NCBI GenBank assembly: GCA_030142905.1
Contig: JASJOG010000026.1
Span: forward strand, 2,489,501 to 2,553,500
Source: Heliopora coerulea
Taxonomy: Eukaryota > Cnidaria > Anthozoa > Scleralcyonacea > Helioporidae
Direction of reading: 5' to 3'
DNA: 64,000 bases
The notes under the pieces were generated by a model. That model was given only the letters and a program-made list of their open reading frames with translations. It did no database searches and had not been told where the DNA came from. Positions 1-11,555 of this stretch are shown here, piece by piece (the stretch's first letter is position 1; each line of letters starts with the position of its first letter). Both the position numbers and the translations under genes were made by a program.

Positions 1-2293
1 AAATCAGATTTCTTCCTCTAGGCCCATGTGTCTTCTTTATTTTTATCATTATTTTATTACAACTCGCACACCACCCAACTAAGGACAGTGGAAGGGGTCT
101 CAGCCTGCTACGGGTTCCCAGCATCCCGCCAGGTAAGGCCGCAACAGACATTGCACATTTCAGGAAACTTGTGGGGAAAGGAAATTTTACCATTAATATG
201 GTATTATTATTATTATTATTATTTTAAAGACAAATGAAGAATGGTATATCCAAGTTTGGGTTTTCTTAGCTGTCTCCCATCAGAGCTTTTCAATTGCAGA
301 TTTCATCAATCTCACAAGATCTTTACTTCTTTACCTAGACTAGGTTTACTGTTTTTATCATTAATTTCCCAAACTATTAATCGTAACCAGTCCTGTCCAA
401 TCTTTCCCTGTGAATGGAAAACGTAGAACCCAGAGAAAATCCACGACTTTCTACATGCGATGAACTCTTCCCACATGCGGAGAAACATCTGAAATCTACC
501 ACGGAAGCAAGACTCTTTGTTACCATCTAACGTTTGATATTTGCGAGTTATCCCGAGATATTTCACGAAAAAAACTCCTTACATTGTCGAACATTTTTGC
601 TTCGATATCACGGGAAGTCGAGGTGCATTGAACGAAGGGAAATCATTCCGCATGAGGCATACTAAAATCTGCTGTTCAGTAGTCCTCGTAAAAGAATCTT
701 CGATTTTGAATAACACACTTAAGCGAATTTTAAAGCTGAAGTGATGTTGAAACTGCATTATTGCTAACTTAAGAACCCTGTTTGTCTCTGGCTTCTAGAA
801 ATAGACTGCTGTTGTTATTAGACGCATGCATGATCCCAAGGAGGCACTTGAAAAGATAGTCATGGGAATTGAGGGTTGATTCCTTAAATAAACGGAGACG
901 TAATCCTGCTTTTGTGAACAAATTACATAATTATGGCGAGGTGTTGTACTTGTGACGACTTATTGAAAAAGGCATAGAAATTTGATTGTTTGAAGAGGCT
1001 TTGGTAATGATTATGTTTCTCATATTTCCACGATTTAATGCAAACGATGTTGTAAATTGTGCACGGGGATAATAACACCTGGCACGGTCCAGCACGAGCG
1101 GTTGAACTTTCTATTACTATACGGAAAACGGTGAAAGAGGAATACATTCCTGGTGACGTGTCTTTCAAGGGATGTCTGAATGTCTTTATAAATTTTTATA
1201 CCATCGTTGGTTCAGTTTGCTTAATTCTCCGGAGGTTGATAACTAATTTATCAACCTCGTTGAGGTATTCGTGTACTTCCTGCCGAAATTTCACCATTTC
1301 TATATGTTTGTCGCGTAAATTAAATGCTTCTTTCAAAACTTTGCCTACGATGATGTAAGTCGGTTGTATACGTTGACCTCAGAGTGTGAGCGAGATATCA
1401 AACTTCGAACTTCGCCCTCAGATTGCTGATAAACACATCGGTCACGATATTACCTTTACTTATATCAACACAGCTCAGTTTCTTTTCTCGAAAGGTTAAT
1501 AACATTTTGGTCATATTAGGTTATTCGTATAATTTCTGATCAAATGTTGCACTTTCACTCTGTTTGCCAGGCAATTAAAAGACTCCTTGCCACACTTCAA
1601 TGACGATAATTTAAGTAGTTATGTTTATCTTATTCAATAGCTTTGTTTCGTGTTTTGTACTAATACTTGTCCTAAGATTAATATTCTCGTCTGGTTTCCT
1701 CACTTGCGATTAATACAAGGACCAAGTGCAAACCAATGAATGTGTGTTCATGTTTTTGTAAAGTTTAATGAACGAGCAATGACTTTTTATTTGGTTCAAG
1801 TCTTTCATTGCGTAAGACAATAAAACGCAGGTTATGAGTTTATCGAACGGCTTCAAAAACCAACCCCTTGGGAGTGAGGTCTGAAGAGTTTTTGAACAGT
1901 CGATTCAATTTGGAACAATTAGATAGTCGTTCTTGGCAGTAATTTCCGTGTGGTTGTTTTGGCTTTTGTTGTGGATTCGAGAACGTTCGTTAAGAGGAGA
2001 CTCTCGTATCCAAAGTGGTACAAAAATGTTTAGAATATTTTATCGCTTCATTCCATCCAGTGGGACAAAGATCAATCGAAAAGCTCCAGTTTTGATTCAA
2101 AGAATATCATGAGGTAACAAGCGATAGTTGATTCGTCTGTACAGTCATATCACTCCTTGCTTTCCATTACCTCTTCAGTCCGTATCCGACTTTTTAGTTT
2201 TAGTCTGGCTAACGCCAGGCAATTTCAGTCAGGGAAACACCAGAAGATTTTACATATCAGAGGGGAATTTCTTGGAAATGAAAGGGTTGAAGC
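1..2293. other. no supported gene
   Basis: AT-rich DNA with only short chance open frames. A small hairpin lies at 1231-1257 (arms GAGGTTGATAA/TTATCAACCTC). The only coding-like stretch is on the minus strand at 1196-1344, listed separately. Confidence 0.6.
1196..1344 (-). other. possible exon or decayed coding piece (coiled-coil-like)
   Basis: On the minus strand an AG at 1345-1346 is followed by an open frame that runs to a TAA at 1196-1198. It encodes about 48 residues with a charged, heptad-like pattern (for example EVHEYLNEVDKLVINLRRIK). No homolog is recognised and no partner exon was found. A diverged related stretch seems to lie near 5285-5400 (shared GAGGTTGATAA, CTGCCGA and TTGAAGCA-type words), which suggests a dispersed decayed sequence rather than a live gene. 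Function unknown; weak call. Confidence 0.2.
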
Positions 2294-2359
2294 CATCTAT
2301 TGCCACAGATTGAAACAGTCTTTTGTGCAAAAGACTGTTTCAATCTGTGGCAATAGATG
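2294..2359. repeat. near-perfect palindrome, 32-bp arms
   Basis: Bases 2294-2325 and 2328-2359 are exact reverse complements separated by only two bases (TG). The transcript would fold into a perfect 32-bp hairpin. Uninterrupted pairing without mismatches points to a recent fold-back duplication rather than a conserved RNA such as a microRNA precursor. Confidence 0.9.
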
Positions 2360-5300
2360 TTTCTCATAAACTTCATAATTTATTGCCTCTTAAGAACGAA
2401 CCAACGTATAATTTAAGACATAAACGCACTTATACTCTCCCATTAATCCACACGAAACGTTTCCAAAATACGTTTATCCTTTCAATGTCGAAATGTTAAG
2501 TTGTATATAATCAGTGTGCTAATATTTTATCTGTAAATAAGTACTTTACTCTTTTCTTTTATTATAGTTTTAAATTGTATTTGTAAAGTCTACGCAATTC
2601 AGCCTTATAGGCTGCCATGTAGTTCTTATTAAATAATCTTGAATCTTCATCTTCAGAGCTAAACGCTCTGTGTTGCCTAATATTGACCGACATTTTAGCT
2701 CGTAATGTGGATGAAACGGCTATACTTGTTCCAACAATAGTTATATCTGATCGTTTGTTGGAGGAAATGTTTGTCGGAAAGTAAACTTACATCCAATTGA
2801 CATTGTTTGACCAAGAAATGTTAGCCAATGTTGAACAGCAATGTTCAAATATCTAGTGAGGATAAGGAATGTTTTTGGCGTTACGTTTTCGTGGGTGTTC
2901 GTTTGCACTGATTTGATGACGTTTGAAGGGTGAGTGTACTTGGTGTTAGCTTTTTTGATGGACGGTTTTTATCTTATTCAACTTCACTGCGAAGATTAGT
3001 ATTCTTTATATAAATAATAGTAATGTAGCGTTTCGTTTGTAAGCACTGTCATCCGTTATGACGATTGGTAACGTTGGTAAGTTATGCTTGTATACGATTT
3101 GTTGCTTACCAGTTAAAGTGTTGCGTAGACAAACATATATACACGTCATGACTTCGCGAGCAGAGTTGTTGAGGCTTTGTAATGTGTGAGTTAGGATTGC
3201 AGAACCTTTGCGTAAGAGTACGACATTGTTGTAAGACTTTACTTGTTAAATATATCTTTTAGACCTTGTGCTTGAACCATGCTACAGTAATAAAGCCACC
3301 CCAGAAATTTGTATTATGCCATCAATCTGTTCTATGTGTAAGAATATTAAAGAGTTGAATGATCGTACTTTTCCTTACTTAAAGATACATGTTGTTAACC
3401 GATTTACTGGCCCTGACTGAATTATTAACAAACTTTTGAAATACCCAATTTGTCAGTTTACATGTTCAAGATTTAGGCACCTTGCCGTAAATGAAGAGTA
3501 CGCTTTGGTCAAGATACAGACCCTGACTACACGAGCGATAGAAACAATTATCAGGTGACATTTTGAAAGGCCATAACTCCCCCTTCTCGTCTTTCGATTT
3601 CGCCACCCTTAACCAAAATGAACGGTCACCACTTGTGAAAACTGACGAGTTAGGGGTTAAAATTTTCTACATCAACATCACACTTACAGCCTTCACACTA
3701 CTCAATAAACACAGTTCTTCGAATTTAAGCGACGGCAAAAGTTACGCTAGTTGCTATAGTCGTTATGAATGTGTGCATCTTCTGCATGGTTTTTGGCTCT
3801 TTGATTGAATCCGCCGTGTTGACAGAAAATAGAAAATGGAAAATAGGTAGGAGGCTTGCATAGTTTAGGGCCTTACGATGGTAAACGTAAACTAACTTAA
3901 AACTGCTAGTATATCATCAACTTCATAGATTCATTCAGCATATGAAATTTAACGTTCCTGAGTATTGGCTTTTTTTCAGAAGTGACATGGTATGAGAGAT
4001 GTTTAGTTTTGTTGTACTTTAAGGTGGTTTTTGTGCATGGAGTAATTATCCAAACATCTCTTGTCAGGGTATGTTTTTTCAAAGCTACCTAGTTGGCGTT
4101 TAAAGAGTGCTCTTGATCTATGTTATAAAGCAAAATGAGGAAAAAAATAAACTTAAAACACCTTAACTTCAGCTGCATCTAATGTACATGTATCTTTACA
4201 TCAACTTGTAGTGTTAGTATACATGAATGAGTGTAAAACCTTCTAGCCATTCACGGTGATACACCGACAATTTGAATTTGATGTAAATGTCGTTGGATTT
4301 ACAGTGAATTATGGTTACATTTGGCTTTGTACTGCCGTTTCAAAGTTATCGCTAAAGTATCCATGAAGTGAAAAAATAACTACGGGAAAAGCTTCATTAC
4401 TTGAAAGAATCTTAAATTAAGAAGCTTTTCGTTTACCGCTTTCCGTACCACACTTCGTTCATACTGAGACCTGTTTATGTTGTGGACTTGTTTGATATAT
4501 AAATAACATTCTCGATATGTCACACTACACATTGACTTGTTTTAAAATTTAGAATGTCGTTGAAATAATGAAGCAAATTCTCTTGAAACAGAACATGACC
4601 ACATTACAACGCGAAAATGAAAAATTAAAGCAATTAAACTTTATTTCACGAGTGAAAAATATTGTATCAACGTTCTCCTTGAATAACGTTTTTCCAGCCA
4701 AAACATTGCCTTGGGCAAAATGTCTTTAAAGCCGAGGATTTTGATGTTTTGGCAGTTGTATGGATGACCAAAAGGCAGTATAACGAGAGTACAGTAAACA
4801 AGAGCTTTATTACAAGTAACTTCGATATGAGGAGACAAGTTTATATTACAAGTAATGCACAGTTCTAACGAAGAAAATCTGTTCGTGAATATAATAAGAT
4901 AACTCTAGTGTCGTTATTTCAGTGAACGAGTTTGGTGTTTTTCAAATGCATTAACTATAAAGCCCCAATATCTTCATAATAAACAAATTTCATCATGATA
5001 ATAACTTTCTACGACTTTTATTTACTCATTGTGACGTATCATAACGTTCACTCGCTTGTATTTCGCTGGTTAATTTTATAACACATCAAAACTTATGAAT
5101 AAATGCCGTACGTCTCATTTACAGTGAAGTAATCTATATTTATAAAGTGACCAAAAAATTAGTAGTTTCTATAGAAATTTGAGAGTCCAAATTTCATTCT
5201 AAATTGACTTACAATGCATGGACCGTTGTCTTCAATCCTTTATTTTCGTTTAAATGATTATTTTAATATCGGTAGCAGAAGCTCGAATTATAGAGAAGAG

Positions 5301-5519
5301 GTTGATAATTTCCAGTTTTCCCCACCTCGTTGAACGTGTTCGTAAGAACTGCCGAGTTGTACAATATTGTTAGTAAAGCAAACGAATTTCAATTGAAATA
5401 ATTGAAGCAATTCTTTTGTTGATAAAGCAATGGAACTGTTCTTAAAATCCCGGTTGAAATGCCCGAAGAAACAAATAGTGAGAGAGGAAGAAAACTTGAA
5501 GGTTCATGAACTGGAAAAA

Positions 5520-5521
<2 letters not shown>
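2360..5521. other. no supported gene
   Basis: No open frame here has a recognisable domain or paired splice sites. Weak coiled-coil-like reading occurs at 4567-4660 (+) and 5430-5520 (+). The short flanks upstream of the two resemble each other (TGAAATAAT(T)GAAGCAA near 4562 and 5395), so they may be copies of one decayed sequence. Confidence 0.5.

Positions 5522-5566
<45 letters not shown>
5522..5566. repeat. (TA)n microsatellite
   Basis: Uninterrupted alternating TA of about 45 bases. Confidence 0.95.
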
Positions 5567-5570
<4 letters not shown>

Positions 5571-7350
5571 ATGGAAAGATTTCGTGTCAAAATCTTGCAT
5601 TTTGAGACCCCAGCCGGACCAGTCGCAAAAAATGAAACTTCAAACTCCCAGTTGATGGCGTATGAGCTGCATTTTTCGCACGTTTTCCTGTTGGGTCTCA
5701 TAATATAAGATTCTGGTCCTCCAAAATATCTCCATCATATGTATTAACTCCGTTTGATGTGATTTAAATGCCAAAATATTTACTGTGTAAAATGCTTTGT
5801 CTGCTAATTAATAAATAAGTTGTATTTATGACTAGTGAACAAGACCGAGCCAAAAGTGCGGGCGTAATGACGTGCTTAATAGTTACATTTTAAAACAAAG
5901 TCTTTTTGTCGGCAAATATGAGCAAGAGTAGATTTCACAATCACACCCATTCCGCCTTTTAATTTGAAATGAAAGCGATATTCGGGATACTGAGTTTAGC
6001 ATATAAATAGGTTTGGATACAGTCGTGCGACAAACAACATTTTGATGTTCTGCCCAGTCGCCATGTTGGTACGCCACAGTTTGAAAACCTGGTTTCCATG
6101 ACTGATATATTTTCATGGACTTGCAGAAATGCGGCTTTCGACCAATGACCCTGCACCTTTTTCAAAATGTTATTTTATAATTAATACTTGTGACATGGAT
6201 TCTCAAAATGATGTTCCAATCCCTCGGCGGCAGTTTCATGTATAGGCAAATATCCTGTCGGCGAGGTTACAAATCTGTGAAGTCAGCAACTGCAGTCGAG
6301 AAAATGGGGGATGAGGTTATTACTTGAACCCATTCAACGAGTCAACGACACAAGCTCAACTTTAATCCTTCATATCACATTCCCATCACCTGTGTATGAC
6401 ACCATCGTAGTGTCGCGTTTCGTAACCGGAACTTCCCTCAGGCCATTTTAAAATGCTTCAAAATTTGAAGTGAGCTAGAAGTCTGTAATGATGATATTCA
6501 AGCGACTAACGTTGAAACAGCACTCCGAATTCGAAGGAGACCCACTTTGTTTTCACGCTTTCGTATTTGTTCGTTATTGTACATTTCCCGCCGTCAAGAG
6601 TTCCAAAATAAACTTGAGTAGTATGAGGCCTGTTGTTGATTAGAAATGTAGCTTATGCCTAATGGAGATTTAACTAGTAACACAGCATAACTAGTCGCGT
6701 TAAAATTAAAACGATGATGATGAATGCTGCGTAGGCAATGTTAGACTTCCTGTAAAAAGGCATTCTCGTTCCTCCAAAGTTCCACTGGACTTCTTATGAC
6801 CAGTGGACACGTGTAAAATGTATTCTATTTTATAAAGGAAAACCAAGCGTTAGTGATTTCAATCGCACTATTATACAAGCTCCATACTGACCACATAGAT
6901 TCCTGTTGCTCTGTTCCAGTAAAGACAGCTCTTAAACCTTAGACATTTTGAAATCACTTCATCAGTTGATGAAGATGTCTGGTTAAAATTTGAAAAGACA
7001 GTCAGCTTGTATTTTTTTAAATTACTCATAAAAAATGATTACAGTTCTATATTTAGTGTTTATCGCCGGAGTAGCTAACGCGTTTCTAGCGAGTAACACG
7101 TCGCTCATGGCCTGCTGCTGAGTCACTCACCTATGTGGTCTGAAAATTTCATCAAATCAACTTAACCATTTTCAAGACATCGTCAAGCAGAAAAATAACC
7201 TGAAGTCCAAATGTGCCAAAATAGAAGGAACTTGGAATCTGCCTACTAGATTCATTTTTTAAAAGTTTCTGGGACCAAAGAAAAAATTAGAGACCTCTGA
7301 TCATTGCACGCAAATATATTATTTTAATACCGTAGTTTCGTAATAGCACA
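5567..7350. other. no supported gene
   Basis: No domain-bearing frame, RNA gene or clear repeat was seen. Confidence 0.5.
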
Positions 7351-7643
7351 ATAGTAGTCAGACATTTCAAATAAACGACAAATTTTTTTAATAGTAAACA
7401 TGTTTCGGCATACTTATGCCATCTTCAGTACAGTGGAAGAGATCTAATTATAATTTACAATAGGATTTATATTCATAACATGTCAATTAAAATTTAATAT
7501 CCACATCACTTGACATTTTATGAATATATATCCCATTACAAATTATAATTAGACCTCTTCCACTGTACTTAAGATGGCATAAGTATGCCGAAACATGTTT
7601 ACTATTAAAAAATTTGTCGTTTATTTGAAATGTCTGACTATTA
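7351..7643. repeat. long palindromic fold-back element with hammerhead-like cores
   Basis: The left half (7351 to about 7486) is the near-complete reverse complement of the right half (about 7510-7643), leaving a centre of about 20 bases. The left arm carries, on the minus strand, CTGAAGA (7422-7428), a GGCAT/ATGCC hairpin and GAAAC (7402-7406). The right arm carries the same layout on the plus strand (7568-7594) with the core changed to CTTAAGA. This matches hammerhead ribozyme core order, with a short stem I (GUA/UAC). Likely a non-autonomous fold-back element; no coding capacity. Confidence 0.75.
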
Positions 7644-8128
7644 TTTTAATTCTTTATCATCACTGTATACACCAATGTCAAATTCACATGACGCGAAAAC
7701 CTTGTTTGAAAACACGTTAGAAAAGGTCTTAGTGCAGCTGAAATCTTTCTGACATATAGTTGTTTTAGTTTGTTTATTGAGAAGCTTACGATATACACTC
7801 TCATCTTGGAAATGAAGAGTTTATTAGTCGAAGGAAAGTTTCAGTCAACCTGAGACTTTCAAAAGTGGGGAAGATTTCAGAAATAGATGTCTTGACCACA
7901 AATTATGCTCATTGCAACGGCACCATTTATTGTAAGTCAGGATTAAGACATTTCAACCCTTCCCATTTTACCGGTAGCACCTTTAACTCAAACACTCTCA
8001 ACTTGTTTTCTTTTTAAATTGTGCTGTTGTTGAAGAGTAAATGCAAGTACTATCCTGTTCATATTAACTACAGCACAACCACAAACACACGTGCACATAC
8101 AGTATATTTAACTATTATTGGGCGAAGT
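7644..8128. other. no supported gene
   Basis: Nothing recognisable. Confidence 0.5.
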
Positions 8129-8574
8129 GGAGGTGAACAGCGGTGGATATTTACCGAGTCATGAGGCGGCGAGTTAAATATCTGCAATATTCACCGACAC
8201 TGAGGTGAATAATTGTTTTAGCACATATCTCGCATAACTGTTTTCACATATATATTTTTTTAAATTTTTAAAACAATTTTACGGAACTCGGTCGGCTTGC
8301 CGCCCACTCATCATTTGTAAACAAAACATTTTGAACTTATCCTAAGTGCATTTATCGCTAAAAGTAAAACAGATACAAATCTTTGAATGCTTTCTTGCCA
8401 AATTTCGTTGCTTTTTTGGTATTGTCTGGCACGGCGACTTCGTTCATTAAAAAAGAGTTCTCCCGTCACGTAAACAAAACTGGGCGCCATCTTGTTTTGT
8501 TCGGAGGTGAATAGTGCAGGAAATTCCGAGATAGAGGAACCAATCAGATTGCGTGAAAAACACTATTCACCTCC
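8129..8574. mobile_element. MITE-like element with GGAGGTGAA inverted termini
   Basis: It starts GGAGGTGAACAGCG and ends with the inverted form (CACTATTCACCTCC), a terminal inverted repeat of about 10-13 bases. A further internal copy of GGAGGTGAATAGTG lies at 8504-8517. There is no open frame. The size (446 bp) and structure fit a miniature inverted-repeat element. No clear target duplication was found, so the superfamily is not assigned. Confidence 0.55.
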
Positions 8575-9479
8575 GAGGTATATTTTAATATGTACTATTT
8601 GCAATATGAGTGGCGGTGTTGTATCGGATATGCAAGCAAGAACCGAAAGCGAGTAATTGTACTCGAGTACTTGTGAAACAAATACATGGAAACATTCGAG
8701 TTCTTCAAAAATGGTAGATTCCAACGATTCTAGTCGAAAAAAATAGCACAAAAATTTCACGTAAATCAGTGGCTGTATCACTTGATACAACACATGTGGT
8801 TGTATGACATTTTCCAATTCTTAAACTTTAAATTCTGTTGTTTTTTCTTGATGAATTATTAATGAATTTTATAAATGTTTAGTGAGATTGATTTATAAGT
8901 TAAAGGACAAGAGTCAAGCGTCACCATTCACAATTTCCAAGCGCCGTAGTTTATAACCTGCATCATGAAGCGTGGCAATAGATTTTGTGTGCCTATCCCA
9001 AGGTTACTTCAGTCGTTTAAGTAGCCTGTCTTAGCTGCTTGGAACGGCTTGACTTCATATTTTAGCTGAACTTAGGCGGTGTTGGCGTTAACCCACGAGA
9101 TCGCATCAGAGCGGCTAAACTTAAATAACAGGAAAACTTATTCAGATAATAACTTCAATATCCTGCACATGAGTGCCGATCTTTCTCTTTCGCTTAAAAT
9201 AAAAGAATCCTTTGCAACAAATTTCCCGACTTCCGACCCTCACTTATACCGACAAAATGTTATTAGGAATAAGTTATTCCACCCGCACGTTTGATGTAAA
9301 TACACTTTTTGAACTTTTGATTGATAAGGTTTTCTTTTGCACTGGATTGAACAATCAGATGTGAGACAGAATAAAATAGTAATAGACATTAAAGATGCCT
9401 GTCGGTGTGGAAATGGTCAGGGCATCTATACATATATATTAAAGTATTTACATTTATATACATACTACAGTACACACAT

Positions 9480-9628
9480 ACCTATATATCTATATATCTA
9501 TATATATATATATATATATATGTATAGACAGACATTCAGACAGACAGATAGATAGATAGATAGATAGATAGACAGATAGATAGGTGGGTAGATAGATGAG
9601 TACATACATACATACATACATACATACA

Positions 9629-9660
<32 letters not shown>
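9480..9660. repeat. compound microsatellite (TA, GATA, ACAT)
   Basis: (TA)n near 9495-9520, GATA/GACA repeats from about 9525 to 9598, then (TACA)n at 9601-9657. Confidence 0.95.
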
Positions 9661-9662
<2 letters not shown>

Positions 9663-10090
9663 GGACATATCACAAATTTTTCATTTGATTGTGATTTTGT
9701 GAGACTTGTTTATTTGACTCATAAGATGTAGAAAATGTAAAAAGGGTTTATGTGGGAATTACAATAACCTTTCGAACGAGATTTAACTCTCATAAGAACA
9801 GTTTGAACAAATTCAGTAAAAGATAAAGAGAAATAACAGGAAGACGTTTGCATGCACAGTTTTGTGAATGTAGGCATGGGAACTTGAAATAAATGAAAAT
9901 TAGACAATTCATTGTACAGAAAGAAGTGACCCAACTGGGAGAAGTTTTTGAGCAAATAAATCAAACTCTTTTATTCCAAGAGGATTTAATGGAAGAGGTT
10001 TTTGTCATTTTAATATTAAACCAAATAGATATATAAATATATGCCGATAAAGCACTCCTGATATATAGATATATCCCGAGCAAGCACTCA

Positions 10091-10095
<5 letters not shown>

Positions 10096-10144
<49 letters not shown>

Positions 10145-10145
10145 A

Positions 10146-10176
<31 letters not shown>
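10096..10176. repeat. (CT)n followed by (TA)n
   Basis: Long CT run to about 10144, then ATATATGTATATAT to about 10176. Both strands show long low-complexity open frames here that are artefacts of the repeat. Confidence 0.95.
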
Positions 10177-10182
<6 letters not shown>

Positions 10183-10300
10183 AACAGGCTGTAGTGACTT
10201 TTTGAGGTAAGCGATATAATTCTATTTGCTCTATCTGTGCGATATTGAGCCCTCTTTGTATTTCGTAAACCAAAACGTCCACGTATACATACATATATAT

Positions 10301-10332
10301 ACTCGTCAGGTAGTGACCACTACCTGACGAGT
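10301..10332. repeat. palindrome, 15-bp arms, part of inverted hammerhead pair
   Basis: 10301-10315 and 10318-10332 are exact reverse complements with a 2-base spacer. Each arm carries the CTGACGAG half-core of a hammerhead. Only the plus-strand copy continues into a full ribozyme; the minus copy runs into TA-rich DNA. Confidence 0.85.
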
Positions 10333-10372
10333 GTGGCAGGCTAAGCTTGCCATACGAAACAAATTTGTAGTA
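10319..10372 (+). ncRNA. hammerhead ribozyme (type I, short stem III)
   Basis: In order: stem I strand (UAC at 10321-10323), core CTGACGAG (10324-10331), stem II with a 7-bp pairing TGTGGCA/TGCCATA (10332-10354), CGAAAC (10355-10360), self-complementary stem III ACAAATTTGT (10359-10368), cleavage base A 10369, then GTA pairing back to stem I. All invariant positions (CUGANGA, GAAA) are kept; stem I is only about 3 bp. In the hammerhead family the RNA cuts itself 3' of the base after stem III. No gene is nearby; it is probably a remnant of a Penelope-type or retrozyme-like element. Confidence 0.7.
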
Positions 10373-10479
10373 AATCTTTATGAAGTAACCCAAGTTTACC
10401 TTGCCTTGCTATTGTAATTCGCTCTACTCTGGTATTGAGCACTCTCTTCGTACGATTTTTAATAAAATCTCACTTATCA

Positions 10480-10515
<36 letters not shown>
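10480..10515. repeat. (TA)n microsatellite
   Basis: Alternating TA with small interruptions. It directly precedes the first copy of the dispersed repeat below. Confidence 0.9.
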
Positions 10516-10522
<7 letters not shown>

Positions 10523-10537
10523 GTATGTGTATATTTA

Positions 10538-10800
10538 TATGTAATATTCAAAACCCGAACAGGAGTGCTTTATTGGAATTTAAAACACGAGGCGATAGCC
10601 GAGTGTTTTAGATCAAGATAAAACACGAACTGCTATTTTTTTAAATGTCTTCTAAAATGAACCTCCTAATACGCTAATTCAAGAAGAAAGTTTGGAAATT
10701 TATCTTTTGTAAGCCGGAAAAAATGAACTTCTTCACAAATAAAGGTACATGTGTCTTTATCACATATAAAGACCCGACACGGTTATGATTTTCTCTTGTA
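10538..10800. repeat. dispersed repeat, copy 1
   Basis: A stretch of about 265 bases recurs at 11284-11550 with high similarity, sharing GGAGTGCTTTAT, CGAGGCGATAGCCGAGTG, CCTAATACGCTAATTC and AGTTTGGAAATTTATC in the same order. Both copies follow a TA-type microsatellite. A third scrap (ATAAAGCACTCCTG, inverted) is at 10048-10061. Non-coding; possibly a SINE or other short element, origin not recognised. Confidence 0.75.
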
Positions 10801-10808
10801 TTAGAGAG

Positions 10809-10868
10809 ACATACATACATACATACATACATACATACATACATACATACATACATACATACATACAT
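10809..10868. repeat. (ACAT)n microsatellite
   Basis: About fifteen copies of ACAT. Confidence 0.95.
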
Positions 10869-11248
10869 AATGAGAAAGACAGAACGAGATTTAAAGCAGG
10901 AGATATTTAGAGATATTTAGAACTGGAGTAATATTTCTTTAATATTTAAATATTACCCCGAATATAAAAATCCTAACAGGAGGATATATATTTGCATGCA
11001 CACTTTTGTGAATATAGGCGTGGAAATTAAGACCACGCTCACTTGAAGATGAAAATGGACTTTCGAAACATGTTCAAAATAAAGAATATTAAAACCGTAG
11101 TGATATTTGTTAATTATAAGTAATACCATGACGTGAGGGAAATGAGTGATTAAATGTCCCTGAAGGCCGAGGGAGGTTTGAAGAAGTGCCGAGGGCGTTA
11201 GCTCGCGGGACTTTCACAAACCTTCCGAGGTTACACACATATATACAT

Positions 11249-11282
<34 letters not shown>

Positions 11283-11283
11283 T

Positions 11284-11550
11284 TGTAATATTTAAAAACC
11301 GAGCAGGAGTGCTTTATCGGGATTTAAAACACGAGGCGATAGCCGAGTGCTTTAGACCCCATAAGCACGTACTGCAAGTTTTTTAAATGTCTTATGAAAT
11401 TCACCACCTAATACGCTAATTCGCGAAGAAAGTTTGGAAATTTATCTGTCATAAGCGGAAAAAATTAAACTGCTTCTTCACATATAAAGGCACATGTATC
11501 TTTATCACATATGTAGATCCGACACAGTTATGATTTTCTTTTGTATTTTC
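11284..11550. repeat. dispersed repeat, copy 2
   Basis: Second copy of the repeat at 10538-10800, same strand, with scattered substitutions. It is preceded by a (CA)n/(TA)n tract at 11249-11282. Confidence 0.75.
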
Positions 11551-11555
11551 CTATT

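Noticed and set aside
2294..2359. microRNA precursor
   Set aside because: The stem is perfectly paired with a 2-base loop, unlike Drosha or cnidarian precursors, and the arms carry no sign of conservation.
9337..10900. CRISPR-like or protein-coding repeats
   Set aside because: The periodicity is 2-4 bases, plain microsatellites.
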